Below, one piece after another: positions 1 through 12,665 of a stretch of DNA of 64,000 bases (position 1 is the stretch's first letter; each line of letters opens with the position of its first letter). Below the pieces are notes generated by a model that did no database searches, was not told the DNA's origin, and was given only the letters and a program-made list of their open reading frames with translations. The position numbers were made by a program, and so were the translations under genes. Origin of the DNA: Thamnidium elegans (lineage: Eukaryota > Mucoromycota > Mucoromycetes > Mucorales > Mucoraceae); assembly GCA_025201345.1 (NCBI GenBank), contig JAIXMG010000025.1:124001-188000 (forward strand), in the 5' to 3' direction.

Positions 1-1083
1 TGTTCCTCCGTATTAAGAAACTGAAATATACTTATCGACTGGAATAAGCAATTGATTGGCACATTGGAAACAGTTGTACTAGCAACGTATCTTCCAAGAT
101 TTCATTCGACAGAACGAATTTTGTCCCCAAGTTTGAATGTATAAGCTATATATGTAATCTTTTGTTAAGAAAATACATTTGTTGGACATTATATTTTATC
201 GAAGAATGTAATTTTCTCGAGTTTGATTAATTCTCGGTGTAGTCTTTCTTTTTAGGGTTGTCCACAAACGGTTTAATAGATTATCCAGTGTAGAGTCACG
301 TGAAGGTTTTAAAAAAGAAAAAAAAAAGGGTCCCCCCCTTGAAGTAATTCACTACAAAAAAAAAAGAAACTTTTTGAATCAAAGATAGCGAAAGCAGAAA
401 GAAAGTTGCACCTAAAAAAAATAGTTTATAACCAATAAAAAATGAAAAATGACAGGTTTAATTTCTGACAGAATAAATGACAGGTAAAACGGTAAAATAA
501 AAAGGGGCGGGGGTGATGATTACACGTGAATGATATCTACCAAGCCAAAAAGCTCAAACGAAGGAGGTAGATGAACAAGCCAGAATGGACAACGAAATAT
601 TGTCCGTTTATGCAGTGCAACACATGACTCTAAACAGAGTTAAACCTGTAATTACTTGTCAACCACAAAATAAAAGAGTTACTTTTTAATAGAAAAAAAA
701 GGTACCAGATATATTTTCTTCTTCTTCTTCTTCTTTTTCTTGTGTATTTACAAGTAAGATACACCATTTCAAAAAGCACAAAAGATTATCAAATAATGTA
801 CTAGTAGTAGCTTTATTTTGTGTCATGTGCAGCTTTCAACACCTGACACCATCATGTGATGGACACTGAAAATCGCTCTTTCTCTCTTTTTTTTTTTGTT
901 TTAAAACTCAAAGGAAAATTTTTATAATTTTTTTCTTTGTTACAACATAGACCAACATAGACATTTCTTTTTTAGCAACAAAATAAAAAAGCAACAACAA
1001 AAAAAGCGAAAAATAAAAATAAAAACAAAAAGTTAACAGTATACACATAAAAAAAAAACCTTTTTTTTTTCTTTTAAAAAAGT
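1..1083. other. AT-rich upstream region without a recognisable gene
   Basis: No reading frame here looks coding on either strand. It holds A/T homopolymers, a CTT-repeat pyrimidine run near 718-740, and two CACGTG cores (296-303 as TCACGTGA, and 523-528) that could be bHLH sites. The last few hundred bases are probably the promoter and 5' UTR of the SNF2-family gene that starts at 1084. Confidence 0.5.
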
Positions 1084-1224
1084 ATGAATTCACAAAAAGC
1101 AAACGGTCGTTCGTCTTCACATGTTGGCGATACAGATTCAAAACGTAGACGTCTTGTAGACTCACAAAAAAACAACATGTTCAGGCCGACGCCTGGTCAA
1201 TCTGCCCTTGTAAAGTAACAACTG

Positions 1225-1255
<31 letters not shown>

Positions 1256-1661
1256 TAATATTTATATGAATAGATACAAAATCAATTAACACAATTCTTT
1301 AAACCTACTGAATCAACACCTAATTCACGATCTTCATCTGTAGAAGCAACTAGTCCTTTATCGAATTTAAACATTAGAGATGACCTACCAGAAAAATCTC
1401 GTCATGATTTATTTTTGGAGCAACTTCGATTACGTGAAGAATATAAGCGACGTCAAAAACAAGCCATTGAACAAGAAAAGAGATTAGCTCAGGTACAGTA
1501 TGAAGAAAAGAAAAGACTTTTTATAGAAGAACAACAAAAGAAGGCTGAATTAAAAAAGAGGGGAGTTATGCAGCAGCATATCGAAAACCAGCAGCAAAAT
1601 CAACAACAACAAGCCGAACCATCAATTCAGCAACAAGTTGAGCAGAAACAACCTTTCATTC

Positions 1662-1692
<31 letters not shown>

Positions 1693-4040
1693 GCAAGCTG
1701 AGCATCAACCACTCATGCAGCAACAACAAGCTGAGCATCAACCATTAACTCAACAACGACAGCCAGAACAGCTACAACAGCCACAGCAGCAACAAAGTGA
1801 AAAGGTGGATAGTGACGATGACATTATAATTGATGAAGAAATGACAAATAAAAATGTTTGTATTGGTATGGTCAAGACTGATATTGTAGTAGAGAAATCT
1901 CCATTGATTTTGATCCGTGATGAACAATACGAGATTGTCAGTTTGGAATCAGAAGGCAAATTGAACACTGACAATTATTGTAAGTATATAATAAATTTGA
2001 TAGCGTGAATTATGTAAAACTAATTACACGTATATTTTTTTATTTTTTTTAAAAAAAAAAGCTTTCAAAGTCACTTCTCGTAGTCAACCGCCTCGATTTG
2101 TAAATATACACATAACACAACTCAAAATATACAAAGTTAACAGTATTTCTCTTTTAGTATGGTTGGGTTCCATTTAAGGATACAAAAATATTGGGTCCGT
2201 TAGTAGACCACAGATTAATTTGGTGGGACGCAGTAATTCCTCGTGGAAAAGCGACTAATACACGTACACCACTTTGTATTATCCTCTACTGTCGTCCAGA
2301 TTTACTCAACACGATAGCTAAATACTTTGAATCGCAACGTCTCTTTTTAAAGACACCACCATTTTATAATCCTGCCTGCAGGTACAATAATCCACATCAC
2401 CATTTTGTTGAACAAGTATCATCATCATCATCTTACCAACACCATCAAAACCAGCATCTTATTCATAATCAACAACAAAACATACAACATCAACAATATC
2501 AAAGTTACAGGTATCAACAACAATATATGCAGCGGCAACAAGGACAGCCAGGACCATACAATCATCAACAATACGCAGTAAATAATTTTCCAAATGAACG
2601 TCAAAGTCAAAAAGATATTGAAATGTTGTTAGCTAGTATTCCAAGTGATGTACCACCATTAAGAAAAAAAAAGAAGAGCTCGAAAAAAAAGAATGCGATT
2701 ATTATTTTATCTGAAGATGAAGAAGAGAGTGTAGAATCTGAGGAATCGTCGGAGGATGAATTAGAAAATGGTTATGTGGAAGGGTTAAAGTGTCATTTAA
2801 TGGATCATCAGATTAAAGGTGTCAGTTGGATGATTGATAGAGAGAACAATCAAAGTAGTAATGGTGGTATTTTAGCTGACGTAAGTAGTATGTAATTTTA
2901 TTATTGTGGTTTACACGCTAATTTTTTTTTTTTTTTTTTTTAATATGTAGGATGTAAGTAAACAAATAAAGAGAGAGAAAAAAAATATTAACATATAATA
3001 CAGATGGGCTTGGGTAAGACGATTCAAACTATTGCTTTAATGGCTTCAACGATGACATCAGAGGACTCGGATGAAGAAGAAACAAAAGAAGAAGACAATC
3101 ACCAGATCACATTGATTGTTACACCACTTGCATTAATTCATCAGTGGGTAGATGAGATCCTAACCAAGACTGAAAAGGGTAAACTTCGAGTATTAAAGCA
3201 CCACGGGCCTAACCGAACGAAAAACTATGCACTGTTTAAACGCTATGATGTAGTTGTTACTACATACCAAGTAGTAGCATCAGATATGCCAGCAGATAAC
3301 AAGAAGAAATCTAAAAAGAAGAAGACGGATAAGACTAAATTAGATGAATTTATTGTTAAGGATGATGATGATGATGATGAAGAAGATAAAGAACGACCGG
3401 TATTACCTAAACAATATACACCGCTTAAAAAAAATCATGGTCCTTTATTTCAATTAAACTGGCATCGTATTGTGTTGGATGAAGCACAATTTATTAAAAA
3501 TAGAACAACAAAGGCCTCTTTATCATGTGCGACACTTTCTTCTGTAAAGAGATGGTGTTTAACTGGTACACCTATTCAAAATAATGTGGATGAATTGTAT
3601 AGTCTATTAAGGTTTTTGAGAATTCAACCTTTATCGGATTATCCTACTTTTAAAAAGACTATTTCTATACCAATTATGAATGGTGACACTCATATTGCAA
3701 TGAATCGTCTCAAGGCAGTTTTAATGGCTGTCATGTTGAGGCGTACAAAGAGTGTATTAGGTTCTACTTCAACTACACAAGATACAAATGGTGAACAAAT
3801 TGATACGACAACTATTACAAAAGAGGATTCACCGAACAATGATGAAAGTTTATCCAAGAAATTAACACTTAAATTACCTACTCGTCAAAAGACTGATATA
3901 TTGCTTACTTTTACTGATCATGAACAAGCACTATATCAGTTGTTATTAACCAAATCAAAAGATACTATTCAAGCCATGGCTGGTAACCAAAATAGATATA
4001 TGAACATGTTGTGTTTATTACTGAGATTAAGACAAGGTAA

Positions 4041-4071
<31 letters not shown>

Positions 4072-4861
4072 TGTTTCAAGACTTTTACTGACCTTCTTTA
4101 TAAATAGCATGTGATCATCCTCAGCTCATTTTAAATACAATTGAGAATGATAAAGATGCTCTAGATATCATATCTGATGTTACTACGTCTAGTACAAGTG
4201 ACAACAACAACAACTGGTCTCCACAGCAACAAAGTTTCTGTGAATTATGCGGAAGGTAAAAATAAATAAATAGAATATTCGATTTTTAAGATTGCATTAA
4301 TAATAATAATAATAGACCAAACAGCAGTGAATCAAAAGAACAAACAGGTTACTGTAGAGATTGTACAGATGGACTTCAATCTAATTTCAATGATAGACGT
4401 TCTTTATTTAAAACGAGTACTAAAGTCGGCAAGTTAATGGAGATATTGAATCAAACACGTCAAAATAATCCTGGTGAAAAAACTATTATATTCTCTCAAT
4501 TTACGAGTATGTTGAATTTATTAGAAGAGCCTTTAAAAAGAGATGGTTTTAAAGTATGCAGATGTAAGTAGTAATTTTGTCAGTTGTTTATTTGTTTATT
4601 TTATTTTAATATACGTATATGACAATCAGATGATGGTTCCATGTCAAGTCAATTGAGAGAAAGAAGTTTATCGTTATTAAAACATGATTCGAAAACTACA
4701 ATCATGCTGATATCATTAAAATGTGGTTCACTTGGGTAATATAAGATGAAACTTTTACCCGTTTTTTTTTTTTTTATATATACTAATATTAAAATAGACT
4801 TAACCTAACTGCAGCTAATCGTGTGATATTAGTTGATTTATGGTGGAATCCTGCTTTAGAA

Positions 4862-4908
<47 letters not shown>

Positions 4909-5225
4909 TAATTTTTTATTCTGTATAGAACAAGCGATTGATAGAGTGCATCGAATTGGTCAAAAATTACCCGTTTATGTAACCAGGCTACTAATTGAGA
5001 ATACAGTTGAATTAAAGATTGTTGAGTTACAGGAAAAGAAGGTAACTATTTACTTACTTATTTATTTGCTTGTTTACTTGCTTATTTACTCTTGCTTATT
5101 TACTTGCTTATTTACTCGCTTATTTGCTTACTTAGGCGCAACTTACCAAAGGTGCACTGGGTGATGGTTTAGTAAAGAGTGCAAAGTTAACTGCCAGTGA
5201 AATTAGATCTTTATTTGATCTATAA
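1084..5225 (+). CDS. SNF2-family ATPase, Rad5/16-Uls1-like, with PIP box
   Basis: Predicted DNA translocase of the Rad5/16-Uls1 branch of SNF2, acting on chromatin or stalled replication/repair intermediates. Exons 1084-1215, 1274-1979, 2062-2099, 2158-2880, 2951-2953, 3004-4036, 4108-4255, 4316-4563, 4630-4735, 4798-4862, 4929-5041, 5136-5225; phases close to 1134 aa. The ATG at 1084 opens a basic N-terminus; exon 2 opens with QNQLTQFF, a canonical PCNA-binding PIP box. A Gln-rich region and a His/Gln/Ser stretch follow. Helicase motifs are clear: GGILADD-MGLGKT (Walker A), [24 protein letters not shown], the [20 protein letters not shown] block. Between the lobes is FCELCGR...YCRDC, a four-Cys remnant where Rad5/Uls1 proteins carry a RING, so ubiquitin ligase activity is doubtful. 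Uls1 versus Rrp1/2 orthology is not decided. Confidence 0.88.
2951..2953 (+). other. Predicted 3-nt microexon in the SNF2 gene
   Basis: Direct joining of 2880 to 3004 gives GGILAD-MGLGKT, one acidic residue short of the family motif (GGILAD[DE]MGLGKT). Between them lies TAG|GAT|GTAAGT: an acceptor, the single codon GAT (Asp) and a perfect donor. This makes two normal introns, 2881-2950 (70 nt) and 2954-3003 (50 nt), each with a branch-like TAAT/TTAAC element. Including GAT restores the motif exactly. Confidence 0.72.
5042..5135 (+). repeat. Short tandem repeat filling an intron
   Basis: The last SNF2-gene intron is built almost entirely from imperfect 8-12 nt units of the type TTACTTGCTTAT. 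It looks like a small minisatellite expansion inside an otherwise normal 94-nt intron. Confidence 0.7.
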
Positions 5226-5788
5226 CGTGTAAATAACTGGGAACAATAAAAAAAAAAAAAAAAAAAGGTTGTCGATCACTTTTCTCAATGTTCCCAATAT
5301 TCCATTTTAGATTAAATATCTTGGCTGTCTCTTTCTTTTCTTATTAGTTACACACCATATGATGAATGACCGGAACATTTTTATTTAAGCTTTTTTGTTT
5401 TAAAAGAACATTCTGATAGAATTTGGGTTTTGTCAAGATAGCTAAGCAATCATTTTTCTCTTAAAAGAATAGTTTCTCTATTTTCCCTCAGTTAAAACTA
5501 AATGACGGTCGATCATTTTACTACAAAAATTGTCGGACTCAAATTAAGCGGGGATTTTTTTCTTTAACAAATAAAGTAGTTAATTCTTATTTAGTTTAAA
5601 CCATTTAGAACCTTCCATTTTTATTGACACTTCGAGAAAATCTATTCTTTCTATTAAAAACCGCAAGCCTTTTCGGTCATTTAATATCTTCTTAGAATTC
5701 CCTTTAGGTAAGAGAGAAGATCTTTTTCGTATAAAAATTCCCTTTTTCTTTCTTATCCTTTTTCTTCTTCTTCATTTTCACACCAAAA
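5226..5788. other. Spacer: SNF2 3' end and PMC1-type promoter
   Basis: No coding frame seen. After an A-rich run (5249-5266) the region is pyrimidine-rich, with CT-rich tracts at 5740-5780 directly before the ATG of the Ca2+ pump, typical of a fungal promoter/5' UTR. Confidence 0.5.
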
Positions 5789-8700
5789 ATGTCAACGTTA
5801 AATGATACGTCATCAATTCATTCCATATCTCAGCATGATTCAGTTAAACTAGATATGCGTGATGCACTGACTACACCACATTCAAACCCCATCAACCCAT
5901 TTGCTTTTACTCCAGATCAATTAGCTGCATTACAAGACCCGAAGAACATTGATTTATTACATACATATGGTGGATTAGATGGTGTTGCTAAAGGTCTGCA
6001 TGCGAATGTACATACAGGTCTTGATCCTCATACTACTATTGATTCAAATATCACATTGCTTGATATCACAAATAATAAACAACAAATAAAAGATTCTTCT
6101 CTCACTGTTACTAAAGAAGAAGAAGATACCATCGCTATTATTGATCCACAACATACTGGTCCTTATGCAAAAAGATCAAACGTATTCGGAGCAAATGTAT
6201 TACCTCCTGTAAAAGGAAAAAATTTATTTCAACTCATGTGGTTAGCATTTAATGATAAAACTCTTGTAATTACAACATATTCATTTTTAGTTGTCCAGTA
6301 TAATTAATTTCTCTTTCTTATTTTTAAAAAAAAAAAAAAGATTTTATTAGCTGTGGCTGCTGCTGTTTCATTGGCTGTTGGATTATACGAAGATATTGCT
6401 CAACCTGAATATGACGAACAAGGAAATAAAATTGCTGGTGTCAAATGGGTAGAAGGTGTTGCCATTATTGTTGCCATTTTAATCGTCGTATTAGTTGGTA
6501 GTGTCAACGATTTCCAAAAAGAAAAGCAATTTAGAAAATTAAACGCAAAGAAAGATGATAGAGTTGTCAAGGTAAACCACCTTTTTTTTTTTTTATCGTT
6601 TCTTCTCTCTAAATTCTTCACCTTTAGGGAACACGTGAGGGAAAAACTGTACAAATTTCTGTTTATGATATTCAAGTAGGTGAAGTACTTTACTTGGAAC
6701 CAGGTGATATCGTAGCAGCAGATGGTGTTTTTATTGAAGGACATAACGTGCGTTGTGATGAATCCGCCGCTACGGGTGAATCTGATGCTGTACGTAAGCA
6801 ATCTTTTGAATCATGTTACGCACTTGTACACCAAGACCAAGAACAAGAAAAGAAATCAGATTTCCTTTCAGTTCCAAACAATGACAGACCCAGCTCTTCT
6901 ATCTCTATTGCATCCAGTAGTGACGAAACGATCAAGAAACCAAAAAAAGATGTTCATAAATCATATCCAGATCCATTCATTATTTCCGGCTCTAAAGTGT
7001 TGGAAGGTAATTGTACTTACCTTGTGACCGGTGTCGGTGTCAATTCTTATTATGGTCGTACCTTAATGGCTTTGCGAACAGATAATGAAACTACGCCTTT
7101 ACAAGAAAAATTAAACGGCTTAGCTTCAATGATTGCTAAATTAGGTTCTGCTTCTGGTTTGTTAATGTTGATTGTACTTTTAATCAGATATTTTGTCAAT
7201 TGGAAGTATCATGGTATTCCTGTTGCTACTGAAATCGTACAAGAAATTATGGAAATTTTGATTGTCGTCGTTACTGTAGTCGTTGTTGCTGTACCTGAAG
7301 GTTTACCTCTTGCTGTTACACTTGGTATGTATAATTTAACTTTTTTTTGTTTGTTTGTTTGCATTTACTAACTTAATTCTATTCAGCCCTGGCATATGCG
7401 ACACAACGTATGTTAAAAGACAATAACTTAGTTCGTGTCTTAGCCGCTTGTGAAACCATGGGTAATGCCACCACCATCTGCTCTGACAAGACAGGTACAT
7501 TAACTCAAAACAAGATGACCGTCGTAGCTGGTACCTTGGGCTCCTCATTCCGTTTCATTCAAGACCCTCCTTCTGATCGTGTCGATCTTTATGATATCAC
7601 TACCATGTCTGAAACTGTTCCTGCTCCTATTATTCGTCTTTTAAGTCAAGGTATTGCCATTAACTCTACTGCATTTGAAGCTCCCGATGAAAATGGTACG
7701 ATTCAATTTGTTGGTAACAAGACTGAAACCGCTTTATTACAATTCACAAAGAATATGGGATCCGAAAACTTTGAACAGTTACGTACCGCATGGTCTACAG
7801 AACAAGTATTTCCTTTCAGTTCTGAACGTAAAGCAATGGCTACTGTCATTCGTATACCTCACCCTACTAAAACTGGAGAATTTATTTATCGTGCGCATGT
7901 GAAGGGTGCTTCTGAAATCTTGGTAGAAAATTGTGGCCATATATTGACTTTAAATGCTTCTAAATATACTGACATACAACATGATTATGATGTTAAAACA
8001 AGACCTTTAACTGATCAAGATGTAACTCGTGTTGGTAAAATTATTCAATCTTATGCTACACGTAGTCTTCGTACCATTGGTATCGCTTACAGAGATTTCG
8101 AGTCTTGGCCACCTAAAGGAGGTCATGCTAGTACATTAGGTTCTGAAACTGAAGTTCCCTACGATGATTTGATTCAAGATAAAGGCCTTGTATTGTTAGG
8201 TATTGTTGGTATTGAAGATCCTCTTCGTCCCGGTGTGAAGGAAGCTGTTGTTGCTTGTCAAGGAGCTGGTGTCTTTATTCGTATGGTCACGGGTGATAAT
8301 GTTGTTACTGCCAAAAGTATTGCTAAGCAATGTGGTATTTATACACCTGGTGGTATTGTCATGGAGGGACCCGTGTTCCGTAATTTACCTCCTAATGAAA
8401 TGGATGCCATTTTACCTCGTTTACAAGTATTGGCTCGTTCTAGTCCAGAAGATAAACAAATTTTGGTGGGTCGTTTAAGAGAACTCGGTGATATTGTTGC
8501 TGTTACAGGTGATGGTACCAATGATGGACCTGCTTTAAAGATGGCTGATGTAGGTTTCTCTATGGGTATTGCAGGTACTGAAGTAGCTAAAGAAGCATCC
8601 AGTATTATTCTTATGGACGATAACTTTTCCAGTATTGTACGCGCTGTTATGTGGGGTAGATGTGTTAACGACGCTGTAAAGAAATTCTTGGAGTTCCAAT

Positions 8701-9569
8701 TGACAGTCAATGTTACCGCTGTATTACTGACCTTTGTCTCTGCTGTTGTAAGTGATCAACAAAGCTCTGTCTTGACCGCAGTTCAATTACTTTGGGTTAA
8801 TTTGATTATGGATACCTTTGCTGCTCTTGCACTTGCTACTGATCCCCCTACCGAAGAATTATTAGACCGTGCACCAGAACCTAGATCCTCTCCTTTGATT
8901 ACTTTCAAGATGTGGAAAATGATTATTGGTCAAGCTATTTTCCAAATTGTTGTTACTATCGTTTTACTTTACAGTGATATCCTTCATTATGAAGCAGAAG
9001 ATCCTATTCTCAAGACGATCGTGTTTAATACATTTGTGTTCTGTCAAATCTTTAACGAAATTAATTGTCGTCGCATTGATTCTAAATTGAATGTGTTCCA
9101 TAATATCTTTGCCAACAAGTTCTTTATCTTTATCTTCTTCTTGTGTATTTTCTTACAGTGTATTATTGTTAACTTTGGCGGTAGTGCATTCCAAGTAGTA
9201 CCTATTGATGGTGTAGGATGGGCTATTTCTATTTGTATTGGTGTATTGGCTTTACCTGTTGGTGTTATTGTTCGTTTGATTCCAGATGAAGCATTTGCTT
9301 GGATCTTTTTCTTTAGTCCTTCTGCTCGTCAAAGATACTTAGGTGGCGTAAATACGAATACACAAGTTTATGTTGCAGGCGATGAACGTATTTCTTACGG
9401 ACAATCTTATGAACCAAAGAAAACTGAACAAATTGAATATGTTGAAGAAAGTGCACCTCAGTATACTGAAAAGAGAGGTGCTCCTCCTGATTGGTCTGAT
9501 TCTCAAGATAATTTTGAAGAACAAAATCAAGATACAGTTCTTTCATCTGGTTCTTTAGAACAACGTTAA
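5789..9569 (+). CDS. Ca2+-transporting P-type ATPase (P2B, PMC1-like)
   Basis: Pumps Ca2+ out of the cytosol, in fungi usually into the vacuole. Exons 5789-6265, 6341-6571, 6628-7324 and 7387-9569 give 1195 aa, close to fungal Pmc1 proteins. The first intron starts at GTAATT after the NDKTL codons; reading further would break the M1 segment (ILLAVAAAVSLAVGLYED). Visible signatures: actuator TGES-type loop (AATGESD), VPEGLPLAVT in M4 (aa ~460), phosphorylated Asp in DKTGTLTQNK (aa ~502), TGDGTNDGPALK hinge, and the M6 Ca-site segment NLIMDTFAALALATDPPT. The N-terminal ~150 residues are unrelated to other P-type pumps; the short acidic C-tail shows no clear calmodulin helix, so any autoinhibition is probably N-terminal. 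A Ser-rich insert (DRPSSSISIASSSD) sits in the actuator region. Confidence 0.95.
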
Positions 9570-10705
9570 TTTATTATATATAACTTTTTATGCATACCTT
9601 TCTCTCTTTTACTTCTTTATTATAATAATTGTATTCTCACCTCTCTTTATTTTTTTTTTTTACTTTATTTAAATGCATTCCTTCTTTCTTTTTTAATAAA
9701 TATTATGGCATCCTCCCCCTTTTTTTTCCATTTGCAGTAACTCTGTCAAGCCTTACAAAGACGGCTGATCTCTTTTTTCTCGCCACAAAATTCCCTTCTA
9801 AACCCCAACCCCAACCCCAAAAAAGGGAAACCTTTTAATCTTGGCAAAGGTTTCACAGATCTCTCTTTTTCTGAGATTTCTACTCTTTTTTTCAGTGCAT
9901 AATTTTTTTTTTTTTTTATTTGCCAGAATTTAAAGAATTATCTAATCAATTTATTGCATGGCGCTCAAACTAATCAAAATAGCTTATTGATGCATGCTTT
10001 TTAAAACTAAATAAAAAATGAGTTAGATGTGAGACAATGGCTGTTCCCAAGCAACAAAAAAAAAAAAGGAGAAAAACATTTACCCGTTTTTAAAACGCAG
10101 ATTTTATTTATTTGTTTTTTTTTAGAATTTCATACAAGTATAACCTTATTGATTATGTCCCATCCTAACCCATCTTTTTTTTTAAAAAAAAAATAAAGAG
10201 AATTAAACGTTCGAGACCACATGTTTTTTTTTTGTTTAGGGTTCTAAGATGTATTCGAGCCAAATGCACCAAAACTTTATTACCCTTTATTTTTCTTTAT
10301 TCGTCAAAAAAAAACATAATGAATATATCCAAATTCAAGCTCTTGAAATAAAAAGGGGGGAGGAGCGATATCATATACCTTATTTCAGCTAGTATGGTAT
10401 CCAAAAGAAAAGAGTGTTACCCGCACTCTTTTTGTGTGCAACCATCAAGAAGGGTAACCGCACTGTTTGAATCTATTGCATGATTTTTTCCACTCAGAAA
10501 AAGAGACAGTCTATCTTAAAAAAAAAAGAGAGAGAGGGGAGGGGATATAAGTACAAACTGCAGGGAAAAAAAATGTATATATATACAAATATATATTTTT
10601 TATTAAAAAGGGTTTTATATTAATTGAATTTATTATTACAGTCAGTGGCGAAAAAAAAAAGGTATATATTACAAAAAAGTTCTAGGGACGGTACACCCTT
10701 TTTTT
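9570..10705. other. 1.1-kb intergenic spacer
   Basis: Lies between the 3' ends of the Ca2+ pump and the YdcZ-like gene (convergent). Only short low-complexity ORFs; several runs of T(n)A(n) such as at 10172-10191. No RNA gene or conserved coding frame seen. Confidence 0.5.
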
Positions 10706-11560
10706 TTAAAATTTAGCAATTACAACTACGCATCCCACCAAACCTAAAGATGCTAGAATTCTCCAGACAGTATAAGTTCGTTTTGCTACACCGACCAATG
10801 CAAAATGATCAATAAGACACGCCATAATAATCTAAAACAACTTTTTTAGTTTTGTTTACCAAATATACACAGATTTATATTACCTGTGCACAAACAAAAA
10901 TACTAAAGCGAAGATAATAAATAACTATACAGACGTGTATGACGTATAAACTTATTACCTTAGTACGGTAGCAGCACCTAGTCTTGGTACAGTCAAAATG
11001 TTAATGATAACATAATATGCTCCTAAAATTCCACCAATCCAAGCATACCAAGGAGCAGCTATTAAAAAAAAAAATGATATGGTTAACACCAGTATAAATA
11101 TATATATATATATAAAAAGAGCTAGCCTTTCACATGATCATTTGGTAATGGTGTCTTTCCTATCGTCACGTCCACAGCAAAAAATATCAGACAACAGACT
11201 ACACCTAAACTAAACGAAATGACGGATGAAAAAGACCTTCCGCCATAACGATTTAATGTTGCATTACATCCTGTACACACACACACACACATACAAAATG
11301 TTAACTTAATTTAGAGTATATGTAACCCTATGATATTATATACCTGCTTGAAATGCAATAGCAATACCTGCCAATATTAATAAAAAACCAGAAAAGATTG
11401 GATTATCTAATAATGTTTGCATTTTTTCTCGGGCAGATTCAAGTGTAGTTGTTCTTGTTAATTCGGTACCTAAAGTGTGTTCGTTTTTTTGATTCCGTGT
11501 AACACTAGACTCGGATGATGGAATGTTAATTTCCAATTGAGATTTTTCTTCCGTATTCAT
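10706..11560 (-). CDS. YdcZ/DUF606-family small membrane protein (DMT-like)
   Basis: Putative transporter-like membrane protein of the DUF606/YdcZ group, part of the drug/metabolite transporter superfamily. Read on the minus strand the exons are 11560-11344, 11270-11127, 11058-10959, 10902-10884 (19 nt) and 10831-10706; phases close to 201 aa. After a polar N-terminus come about five hydrophobic segments with family features: FQAGCNATLNRYGG, PWYAWIGGILGAYYV, LTVPRLGAATV, and a C-terminal GLVGCVVIAKF. The second intron can only keep frame with a GC donor (AAAG|GCTAGC) at 11126. The ATG at 11560 directly follows a TTTAG, so a 5' UTR intron is possible. This family is mainly bacterial, with fungal members known; substrate unknown. 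Confidence 0.72.
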
Positions 11561-12665
11561 AGCACTAAACAAGAAAAAGAAGTTTTTTTTTTTTTTTATG
11601 TGTATTTTGGTGAATGAAAAAGCTTTTTTTTTGTTTCAGTTTCAAAAAAAAATTTTAAGGTTTGTAGAGTAGTAAAAAAGAAATAGAGAGAAAGAGACTT
11701 TATAATAAATGAAAAGAATGCTAAAATTAAAATGACCTTACACCAACGAAGCTATATTTTCCGTTCATGGGAACAGGTAAACGTAGTGTCCCCCGGCTAG
11801 ACGGGCTGCTACCATAAAATCCGTGAGCAGTAACACCATCTATTTTTCATCTTCCGCCCAAACAAAAACCATTTCACCTATTTTTTTTATATTAATTGTT
11901 CCAATAAAAAATGCCTTTTCAGATGCTTTGAAAATAAACCTTTTCGTACCAGTAACAGTTTTTATTAAGAGGTTTATAAAGGGGTATAGGTCATCGGAGT
12001 CCCAAGGTTTATTTTATTTTATTTTTTTACATTTGCTTCGATTATCGGGTCAAGTAAGTTTAATTGTCTCAATTATCTTGTAGCACAAGTCAAAAAGGTA
12101 CTTTCAAATACCAATGATTACGATCCGATTGTAATTTTACTGAATAAGGATTAGAACTAAAAACGAATCTTTTTTTTCTGCGGAATCCATTATAAAATAC
12201 GCTCGCGCGGTATAGTCATTCTTTTTGGATTTTTGAGGATTTTATTAATAGTTTATGAAAATGCAAATTATATATTTCATTATTGAAAAACTTAATAAGT
12301 CTTTCTGCATTACATTGTATATATAATAATTAAAAACTCCTTAAATATAAATGTTAAACAATTAAAATATTTCTTTTATAGTATGACATAATACAATTTT
12401 GTTGTCATAGAAACATGTTTAAACACTACGATCTTTTTGTTGTTGTTATAAACTTTGTTGCACCATCAAATCGTCAAAATGAAACAAACAAAATTATTTA
12501 TATCTTCCAAATGCAGCAACCAATTAAAAAGGTATTTTTTTTTTTTTTTTTTTTTTTTAAAGGAGTTGTCTATAAATACGATTCCTTTTTTTCTGTGTTT
12601 CTCTTTTCCTTTTCTTTTTTTTTTGACAACTACTTTTTTCCATATCTTTTTTAATACATATAAAA
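11561..12665. other. 1.1-kb divergent intergenic region
   Basis: Separates the divergent YdcZ-like and secreted-protein genes. It contains a GC-richer patch at 11755-11830 and AT-rich sequence with long T runs (12537-12558) just upstream of the secreted gene. No coding frame or RNA gene recognised. Confidence 0.45.

Noticed and set aside
908..1165. 85-codon minus-strand frame
   Set aside because: Composed of homopolymer-derived Phe/Lys/Leu and overlaps the first exon of the SNF2 gene; no domain.
6266..6307. Extension of the first Ca2+-pump exon through a frame ending VVQYN
   Set aside because: The family sequence requires joining NDKTL directly to ILLAVAAAVS; the GTAATT donor at 6266 gives exact phase.
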